In this document: in pieces, positions 58,453 to 64,000 of the stretch
Layout of the letters: the number at the start of each line of letters is the position of its first letter
How positions within the stretch are numbered: position 1 is the stretch's first letter
The notes under the pieces: model-generated
Seen by the model: the letters and a program-made list of their open reading frames with translations, nothing else
Databases searched by the model: none
Told to the model about the DNA's origin: nothing
Source: Sphingomonas sp. Leaf20
GTDB taxonomy: Bacteria; Pseudomonadota; Alphaproteobacteria; Sphingomonadales; Sphingomonadaceae
DNA length: 64,000 bases
NCBI RefSeq assembly: GCF_001421535.1
Contig: NZ_LMKN01000008.1
Coordinates: 78,855-142,854 of the forward strand
Direction: 5' to 3'
Translations under genes and position numbers: made by a program

Positions 58453-60024
58453 TCAGTGGCTGCCCGGGGGCGCCATGTCGATCGGCTCGCCGCCATCGGC
58501 CATGCCGCGACCGAGATAGCTCTTGCGGTAGCCATAGCAGAAATAGATCACGAGGCCGACTGCGCCCCAGATCGGCAGCACCGCCATCGCCTCATAGGGA
58601 AGCGAGAAGTACAGCCCGATGCAGCCGACGATCGTCAGCGGCGCGACGATCCAGGCCGCCGGCGTGCGGAACGGACGATGCCGGTTCGGCTCGCGCTTGC
58701 GCAGGATCAGCAGTGCGATCGCGACCATCATGAACGCGTAGAGCGTGCCCGCATTGGCGATGTCCGCGAGCTGCCCGACCGGAAGAAACGCGGCGGCGAA
58801 CGCGACGAACACGCCGGTGATCGCGGTGACGATATGCGGCGTCTTCCACTTGGGATGCACGCGGCTGAGCACTTCGGGTAGCAGGCCGTCGCGGCTCATC
58901 ACGAAGAAGATGCGCGTCTGACCGAACATCAGGATCAGGATGACCGACGGCAGCGCGAGACCGGCGGCATAGCCCATCCAGTTGCCGACATTGGCATAGC
59001 CGACCTGACGCAGGACATGCGCCAGCGCCTCGTTCGAGCAGACCAGCGCCTGCGCATTGGCGGGGATCAGGCAGGCGCGCGCGAGTTCGGCCGACCCGGT
59101 GGTGAACGGCACGCCGTCGGCGCCGAACAGCGGCTGTCCGCCGATCGTGCCGATCGCACCCGCTGCGACCAGCATGTAGAACACGGTGCAGATGCCGAGC
59201 GAGGCGATCAGCCCGATCGGCACGTTGCGCTGCGGATCCTTGGTTTCCTCGGCCGCGGTCGAGACCGCGTCGAAGCCGACATAGGCGAAGAAGATCGTCG
59301 CCGCCGCGCCGACCACGCCCAGCCCGTTGCTGCCGAGGATGCCGGTGGGGAGGAACGGCTCGAAATTGGCGCCCTGCGTCTTGGGGAGCGTCAGCGCGAC
59401 GAAGGCGGTCAGCGCGACGACCTTGATCGTCACCAGCACCGCATTGACGCGCGCGCTCTCGGTCGTGCCGATCATCAGCAGCCAGGTGATCAGCAGCGAG
59501 ATGACGACCGCGGGCAGGTTGATCAACCCGCCGGGCATGTACGGCCCGTGCGACAGCCAGGTCGGGAGTGTTATCCCGAACGTCTCGTGCAAGATCGAGC
59601 CCGCGAAGTAGCCGGACCAGCCGACCGACACGGCACTCGCGGCCACCGCATATTCGAGGATCAGCGCCCATCCGACCGTCCAGGCGAGGAGTTCGCCCAT
59701 GACCGAATAGGTATAGGTATAGGCGGAGCCAGCGACCGGGGCCATCGCCGCGATCTCGGCATAGCAGAGCGCGGCGACGACGCAGACCGCGCCGGCGACG
59801 ACGAAGCTCAGGATCATGCCCGGCCCGGCCTTCTGCGCGGCGGCGGAGGTCAGCACGAAGATACCCGTGCCGATCACGCAACCGATGCCGAGCATGGTTA
59901 GCTGGAACGCGCCCAGCGATCGGTGGAGCGACTTCTTCTCCGCCGTCGCCAGGATGGCGTCCAGTGACTTAACGCGACCAAAAATCAATTCGGTTCCCCC
60001 CGGGGATTGCGAGGGCCGGTCCAC
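58453..60024 (-). CDS. APC-superfamily amino acid permease
   Basis: 523 residues, about 12-13 transmembrane helices. N-terminal KSLHRSLGAFQLTMLGIG, GTGIFVLTSAAAQKAGP and FAYVGFDAVSTAAEETKDPQRNVP are typical of cationic amino acid transporter type permeases; MFGQTRIFFVMSRDGLLP is in the C-terminal half. Substrate unknown. GTG start used; TTG 59988 with a G-rich site upstream is nearly as good. The terminator lies 10 bases beyond the stop. Confidence 0.9.
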   Translation of the reverse strand: MDRPSQSPGGTELIFGRVKSLDAILATAEKKSLHRSLGAFQLTMLGIGCVIGTGIFVLTSAAAQKAGPGMILSFVVAGAVCVVAALCYAEIAAMAPVAGSAYTYTYSVMGELLAWTVGWALILEYAVAASAVSVGWSGYFAGSILHETFGITLPTWLSHGPYMPGGLINLPAVVISLLITWLLMIGTTESARVNAVLVTIKVVALTAFVALTLPKTQGANFEPFLPTGILGSNGLGVVGAAATIFFAYVGFDAVSTAAEETKDPQRNVPIGLIASLGICTVFYMLVAAGAIGTIGGQPLFGADGVPFTTGSAELARACLIPANAQALVCSNEALAHVLRQVGYANVGNWMGYAAGLALPSVILILMFGQTRIFFVMSRDGLLPEVLSRVHPKWKTPHIVTAITGVFVAFAAAFLPVGQLADIANAGTLYAFMMVAIALLILRKREPNRHRPFRTPAAWIVAPLTIVGCIGLYFSLPYEAMAVLPIWGAVGLVIYFCYGYRKSYLGRGMADGGEPIDMAPPGSH

Positions 60025-60098
60025 TGGCCCCCTTGCTCAAGCCGGGAAGCCTAATGGCAATTTTATTACGTGCAATGCTTTAGTGGCGGAAAGCCGCG

Positions 60099-60476
60099 CT
60101 ATCCGGCCAGCATCGCGCCGAGTGGACGCCCGCCGAAGATATGAACGTGCAGATGCGGTACTTCCTGATGCCCGTGCTGGCCGATATTGGCGAGCAGGCG
60201 ATAGCCCGGCTCGACCAGCCCCGCGGCGCGCGCGACCGTCCCGACCGCGCGGATGAACCCGGCGATCTCCGCATCGCCCGCACGCGCGGAGAAATCGTCC
60301 CACGAGACATAGGCACCCTTGGGGATCACCAGCAGATGCGTCGGCGCCTGCGGGTTGATGTCGTGGAACGCGATCGCGAACGCGTCTTCATAGACGCGGT
60401 TCGACGGGATCTCGCCGCGCAGGATCTTGGCGAAGATGTTCTGGTCGTCATAGGGCTGGGTGGCGTCGATCGGCAT
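60099..60476 (-). CDS. HIT-family nucleotide hydrolase (HinT-like)
   Basis: 125 residues. The NIFAKILRGEIPSNRVYED and FHDINPQAPTHLLVIPK segments precede the histidine triad HLHVHIFGG near the C-terminus. Such proteins cleave purine phosphoramidates. Start with AGGAG eight bases upstream. It is the first gene after the his block on the same strand, followed by the permease. Confidence 0.93.
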   Translation of the reverse strand: MPIDATQPYDDQNIFAKILRGEIPSNRVYEDAFAIAFHDINPQAPTHLLVIPKGAYVSWDDFSARAGDAEIAGFIRAVGTVARAAGLVEPGYRLLANIGQHGHQEVPHLHVHIFGGRPLGAMLAG

Positions 60477-60511
60477 GGGGCTTGCTCCTTGGCACACTGG
60501 CCCCGCCTATA

Positions 60512-60628
60512 CCGTTCGTCCCGAGTAGCCGTCGAGCCTGTCGAGACGGCGTATCGAGGGACGGCGTCCGGGGCATGTCCGTCGATACGGGCTCTCGGCT
60601 TCGCTCGATCCCTACTCGGGACGAACGG
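60512..60628. repeat. Inverted repeat with 17-bp perfect arms
   Basis: CCGTTCGTCCCGAGTAG at 60512-60528 is exactly complementary to 60612-60628. The inside carries further partial palindromes (GTCGAGCCTGTCGAGAC). It is a dispersed-repeat type common in this group; it fills the HIT-hisE gap. Confidence 0.8.
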
Positions 60629-60634
60629 AGCAGA

Positions 60635-60955
60635 TCACCCCGTCCGCGCGGCCTTCTCGACCAACCCGCCGACCCCTTCGCGCCGCTCCAGCTCGACCCG
60701 CACGTCGTCGAGGCTCAGCCCGGCGTCCGCCAGCAGCACCGCGAGATGGAACATCAGGTCGGCGGCCTCGGGGACGATGCTCGCTTCGTCGCCCGAGCAC
60801 GCGGCGATCACCGTCTCGACCGCTTCCTCGCCGAGCTTCTGCGCGATCTTCGGGCGGCCACGCGCGAACAGGCTGGCGGTGTAGGAGGTGTCGGCGGGCG
60901 AATCGCGGCGCGCGCGGATGGTCGCCTCCAGGCGGTCGAAAACGGGGTCTGCCAT
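60635..60955 (-). CDS. hisE: Phosphoribosyl-ATP pyrophosphatase HisE
   Basis: 106 residues. MazG-like helices: FDRLEATIRARRDSPADTSYTASLFARGRPKIAQKLGEEAVETVIAAC and EAADLMFHLAVLLADAG carry the acidic metal-binding residues. Second step of histidine synthesis. Start at the MADPVF methionine. It is 32 bases after the 58-residue gene. Confidence 0.96.
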   Translation of the reverse strand: MADPVFDRLEATIRARRDSPADTSYTASLFARGRPKIAQKLGEEAVETVIAACSGDEASIVPEAADLMFHLAVLLADAGLSLDDVRVELERREGVGGLVEKAARTG

Positions 60956-60987
60956 GCCGCGCGTGCTGACGCAGGCGCGCGGGCGGG

Positions 60988-61164
60988 TCAATCCTTTGCG
61001 CGCGGCGGGCGCTTCAGGAACCGCTTGCGCAGCGCGCGGCGGACCAGCCAGACGCCGATCGCGGCGACCGCGAACAGCGCGATGTCCGACGTCTCGGGGC
61101 CGGTGCGCGGATGCACCACGCCGCTATGCCCCGACTGCACCGCGACCAGCGGCAGCGTCGCCAT
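60988..61164 (-). CDS. Small membrane protein within his operon
   Basis: 58 residues, not recognised. One hydrophobic helix (TSDIALFAVAAIGVWLV, about 25-41) then a strongly basic tail (RRALRKRFLKRPPRAKD). The ATG lies 5 bases after the hisF stop, so it is probably translated by coupling; no independent Shine-Dalgarno is seen. Codon use matches neighbouring genes. Function unknown; topology suggests an inner-membrane protein with a positive cytoplasmic end. Confidence 0.65.
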   Translation of the reverse strand: MATLPLVAVQSGHSGVVHPRTGPETSDIALFAVAAIGVWLVRRALRKRFLKRPPRAKD

Positions 61165-61169
61165 GCCGG

Positions 61170-61943
61170 TCAGGCCGACCGCAGCGGGGTTCGCACCGGG
61201 ATCCCCGCAGCCGCGAGCGCGGCGTGCGCGTCGCCGATCGACGCCTGGCCGAAATGGAAGATCGATGCGGCGAGCACTGCACTCGCATGGCCGTCGCGGA
61301 TCCCGGCGACCAGATCGTCGAGCCCGCCAACCCCGCCGCTCGCCACGACGGGCACCGCCACGCGGTCGGCGATCGCGCGGATCAGGTCGAGGTCATAGCC
61401 GCTGCGCGTGCCGTCGCGGTCCATCGAGGTGACGAGCAATTCGCCCGCGCCGAGGTCGGCGAGCCTCACCGCATGCGCGATCGCATCGATCCCGGTCGCG
61501 CGCCGGCCGCCATGCGTGAACACTTCCCAACCCTCACCCGAGCGCCGTGCGTCGACGCTCGCGACGCAGCACTGGCTGCCGAAGCGTTCGGCGATGTCGG
61601 CGACGAGCTCGGGGCGCTCGACCGCGGCGGAATTGACCGCGACCTTGTCCGCACCCGCGAGCAACAACGCGCGCGCATCGTCCGCGGTCCGCACGCCGCC
61701 GCCGACCGTCAGCGGCATGAAGCACACCGCGGCGGTCCGCCGCACGACGTCGAGGATCGTCCCGCGGCCCTCATGGCTCGCGCCGATGTCGAGAAAGCAC
61801 AATTCGTCCGCACCGGCGGCGTCATAGGCGCGCGCCTGCTCGACCGGATCGCCCGCGTCGCGCAGCTCGACGAAGTTCACGCCCTTCACGACGCGGCCGT
61901 CGGCGACGTCGAGACACGGGATCACGCGCGCGCGGACGGTCAT
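61170..61943 (-). CDS. hisF: Imidazole glycerol phosphate synthase cyclase subunit HisF
   Basis: 257 residues, TIM barrel. [19 protein letters not shown] with the catalytic D11 and [19 protein letters not shown] with the second catalytic Asp are both present, as are GGGVRT and ASGGVGG phosphate sites. It closes the imidazole ring using ammonia from HisH. Confidence 0.98.
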   Translation of the reverse strand: MTVRARVIPCLDVADGRVVKGVNFVELRDAGDPVEQARAYDAAGADELCFLDIGASHEGRGTILDVVRRTAAVCFMPLTVGGGVRTADDARALLLAGADKVAVNSAAVERPELVADIAERFGSQCCVASVDARRSGEGWEVFTHGGRRATGIDAIAHAVRLADLGAGELLVTSMDRDGTRSGYDLDLIRAIADRVAVPVVASGGVGGLDDLVAGIRDGHASAVLAASIFHFGQASIGDAHAALAAAGIPVRTPLRSA

Positions 61944-61965
61944 GCGCTTGCCCGAAGAAAATGGT

Positions 61966-62155
61966 CACGCGGAGACGCGGAGACGCGGAGACGCGGCGGA
62001 GCCGCTAAGAGTGATTCACGCGAAGGCGCAAAGGCGCGAAGAGAAAGCCGACTTCCTGCTCTGCCTTTCTCGCTCTTCGCGCCTTTGCGCCTTCGCGTGA
62101 ACCCATATCTGCCTGCGGCGCCAAAAGACTCTCCGCGGCTCCGCGTCTCCGCGTG
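61966..62155. repeat. MITE-like inverted repeat inside the his operon
   Basis: Inner arms 62015-62043 and 62073-62101 are 29-bp perfect inverted copies (starting TTCACGCGAAGGCGC). Outer arms CACGCGGAGACGCGG at 61966 and its complement at 62141-62155 enclose tandem AGACGCGG units. The 217-base gap otherwise carries no gene. It looks like a non-autonomous repeat inserted between hisA and hisF without breaking either. Confidence 0.85.
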
Positions 62156-62160
62156 CCCCC

Positions 62161-62895
62161 TCATGCGGCCTTCGCCACGCTCAAGGCCGCCGCGAGATCG
62201 AGCCGGCCGTCGTACAAAGCGCGGCCCGTGATCACGCCCTCGACCCCGTCACGGACATGCAGCGCGAGGACATGGATCTCCGCGATCCCCTTCACCCCGC
62301 CGCTAGCGATCACCGGAATGTCGACCGACCGCGCAAGGTCGACGGTCGCCTCGACGTTGCAGCCCTTGAGCATCCCGTCGCGGCCGACATCGGTGAACAG
62401 CAGCGACGCCACGCCCGCGTCCTCGAACCGGCGCGCGAGATCGACCGCGCTCGTCGTCGAGACGTCGGCCCAGCCCTTGGTCGCGACCATGCCGTCCTTC
62501 GCGTCGACCGCGACGACGATGCCGCCGGGGAAATCCTTCGCCACGCCGCGCACGAAGTCGGGATCCTCGAGCGCCGCGGTGCCGATCACGACTCGCGACA
62601 CGCCCAGGTCGAACCAGCCCTCGACATTGGCACGCGTGCGGATGCCGCCGCCGAGCTGCACATGCCCGGGAAACTGCGCGACAATCGCGCGCACCGCGTC
62701 GCCATTGACCGAGGCACCCGCAAACGCGCCGTCGAGATCGACGACGTGCAGATGCTCGGCCCCCGCCTCGGCGAACAGCATCGCCTGCGCGGCGGGATCG
62801 TCGCCATAGACGGTCGCGCGGTCCATATCGCCCTCGGCGAGGCGGACGACTTGCCCGGCCTTGAGGTCGATCGCGGGGAAAACGATAAGGCTCAC
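62161..62895 (-). CDS. hisA: Phosphoribosylformimino-AICAR-phosphate isomerase HisA
   Basis: 244 residues, TIM barrel. VFPAIDLKAGQVVRL with the catalytic Asp, VQLGGGIRT, VVAVDAKDGMVATKGW, LLFTDVGRDGMLKG with the second Asp, and VIASGGVKG. GTG 62895 overlaps the hisH stop by 4 bases; a GTG three codons earlier is also in frame. Confidence 0.97.
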   Translation of the reverse strand: MSLIVFPAIDLKAGQVVRLAEGDMDRATVYGDDPAAQAMLFAEAGAEHLHVVDLDGAFAGASVNGDAVRAIVAQFPGHVQLGGGIRTRANVEGWFDLGVSRVVIGTAALEDPDFVRGVAKDFPGGIVVAVDAKDGMVATKGWADVSTTSAVDLARRFEDAGVASLLFTDVGRDGMLKGCNVEATVDLARSVDIPVIASGGVKGIAEIHVLALHVRDGVEGVITGRALYDGRLDLAAALSVAKAA

Positions 62896-63497
62896 GGCCG
62901 CCACTCCAGAAAACGTTCGAGCAAGGCCAGGCCGTAGCGCTGGCTCTTCTCAGGATGAAATTGCACACCGATCATCGTGTCGCGCCCGATCGCCGCGGTG
63001 ACGGGGCCGGCGTGATCGGTGGTCGCAAGCACGTCGGCGCCTTCAAACGCGAAGCTGTGCAGGAAATAGGCCTCGCCCGGCGCGATCAGCGGATGCGCGG
63101 TGGCCGGGACCACGTCGTTCCAGCCCATATGCGGCACCTTCGCGTCCATTGTCCCCGGCTCGAGCCGTCGCACGCGCCCGGCGACCCAGCCGAGCCCGGC
63201 ATGCGTCCCCATCTCTTCGCCTGCCTCGGCCATCAACTGCATGCCGACGCAGATGCCGAGGAACGGCGCGCCCTCGTCGCGCACGCGCCGGTTCAGCGCC
63301 TCGACCATCCCCGGCACCGCGCGCAACGCCGCCGCGCACGCGCCATAAGCGCCGACGCCGGGCAGCACGATCCGATCGGCCTTAGCGACGACATCGGCGT
63401 CGGCCGTGACGATCAGGTCGCTACAGCCCGCGGTGCGCAGCGCGTTCTCGACCGAATGCAGGTTCCCCGCGCCGTAATCGATCAGCGCGAGCGTCAC
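62892..63497 (-). CDS. hisH: Imidazole glycerol phosphate synthase glutaminase subunit HisH
   Basis: 201 residues. Class I glutamine amidotransferase triad: C83 in [13 protein letters not shown]181 and E183 in [25 protein letters not shown] at the N-terminus. GTG start overlaps the hisB stop (GTGA). It supplies ammonia to HisF. Confidence 0.97.
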   Translation of the reverse strand: MTLALIDYGAGNLHSVENALRTAGCSDLIVTADADVVAKADRIVLPGVGAYGACAAALRAVPGMVEALNRRVRDEGAPFLGICVGMQLMAEAGEEMGTHAGLGWVAGRVRRLEPGTMDAKVPHMGWNDVVPATAHPLIAPGEAYFLHSFAFEGADVLATTDHAGPVTAAIGRDTMIGVQFHPEKSQRYGLALLERFLEWRP

Positions 63498-64000
63498 AGC
63501 ATCCCCTTGGTCGACGGAATCGCGTCGGCCTTGCGCGGGTCGATCTCGATCGCGGTGCGCAGCGCGCGCGCGACGCCCTTGAACGCGGCCTCGGCGATGT
63601 GATGATTGTTGGTGCCGTACAGCGTCTCGACGTGCAGCGTGATCCCGGCGGCCTGCGCGAAGCTGTGGAAGAAATGCTCGAACATCTCGGTGTCCATCGT
63701 GCCGAGCCGCGTCTGCGAAAACAGGTCCTTCCACACCAGCCACGGCCGTCCCGAAATATCGAGCGCCACCCGCGTGAGAGTCTCGTCCATCGGCGAGAGC
63801 GCATCGCCGTACCGCGTGATGCCGCGCTTGTCGCCGAGCGCCTGCGCGAACGCCTGGCCGATCGCGATGCCGGTATCCTCGACGGTGTGGTGCTCGTCGA
63901 TGTGCAGGTCACCCTTGGTGCGGACGGTGAGATCGATCAGCGAATGGCGCGAGAGCTGTTCGAGCATGTGATCGAAGAAACCGACGCCGGTCTCGACGTC
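63494..64000 (-). CDS. hisB: Imidazoleglycerol-phosphate dehydratase HisB (N-terminus outside window)
   Basis: 168 residues visible; the start is beyond the right edge (the frame stays open to base 64000). Manganese-binding motifs [17 protein letters not shown] and [18 protein letters not shown] are present, as is [13 protein letters not shown]. This is the stand-alone dehydratase without the phosphatase half. First visible gene of hisB-hisH-hisA-hisF-orf-hisE. Confidence 0.97.
   Translation of the reverse strand, partial: DVETGVGFFDHMLEQLSRHSLIDLTVRTKGDLHIDEHHTVEDTGIAIGQAFAQALGDKRGITRYGDALSPMDETLTRVALDISGRPWLVWKDLFSQTRLGTMDTEMFEHFFHSFAQAAGITLHVETLYGTNNHHIAEAAFKGVARALRTAIEIDPRKADAIPSTKGML

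Overview
The window comes from a very GC-rich alphaproteobacterium. Three things point to the Sphingomonadales, close to Sphingomonas: the FlaF/FlbT/FliX/FlbD regulator set, a short 292-residue flagellin, and dispersed inverted repeats in the his region. This placement is an inference from gene content and style; no rRNA or other marker lies in the window.

Layout. Positions 1-6315 hold the start of a glycosyltransferase, a QseB/PmrA-type two-component pair, an MHYT-PAS-GGDEF-EAL cyclic-di-GMP protein and a glutaminase. Positions 6424-57094 are one almost uninterrupted motility island with nearly every structural flagellar gene: fliC, flgA-L and flgN, fliE-R, flhA and flhB, a second fliN, and motA, motB and motE. 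It also holds a 13-gene motA...cheA...motB operon (two CheY, CheA, CheW, CheR, CheB, CheD, a STAS protein, a PilZ protein) and the regulators flaF, flbT, fliX and flbD. I see no chemoreceptor, fliD, fliS, flgM, flhF or flhG in the window. Positions 57230-64000 are housekeeping: adenosine kinase, an amino-acid permease, a HIT hydrolase, then hisB-H-A-F-(58-residue ORF)-E on the minus strand, with a large inverted repeat between hisA and hisF.

How the genes work together. The flagellar genes form about a dozen short, often divergent transcription units. Most have a start preceded, about 22-95 bases upstream, by the same conspicuous AT-rich box, consensus (T/C)CCTATAATAGG, inside very GC-rich DNA and without a shared -35 sequence. 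Four gaps also carry 13-bp GGCA-N5-TGCC-type palindromes resembling Caulobacter FlbD (ftr) sites. Two proteins encoded here look like the matching regulators, and both are unusual. One is a sigma-70-family protein with a good region 2 but no recognisable region 4. The other is an FlbD homologue that keeps its DNA-binding helix-turn-helix but has lost the GAFTGA loop, the Walker B acid pair, sensor I, the arginine fingers and the sensor II arginine. I saw no sigma-54 -24/-12 promoter before a flagellar unit. My main hypothesis is that the ancestral sigma-54/FlbD control of flagella was rewired here to a -10-only promoter class read by the region-4-less sigma factor, with FlbD kept as a non-ATPase DNA-binding regulator.

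Limits. All calls come from reading the sequence; no database search was run. Start codons are uncertain where noted. I found no tRNA, rRNA, CRISPR array, transposase or prophage. No gene-free stretch exceeds 300 bases; the longest are 445-731, 9481-9762, 58229-58452, 61944-62160 and 25851-26065, and the sites I could see in them are listed.
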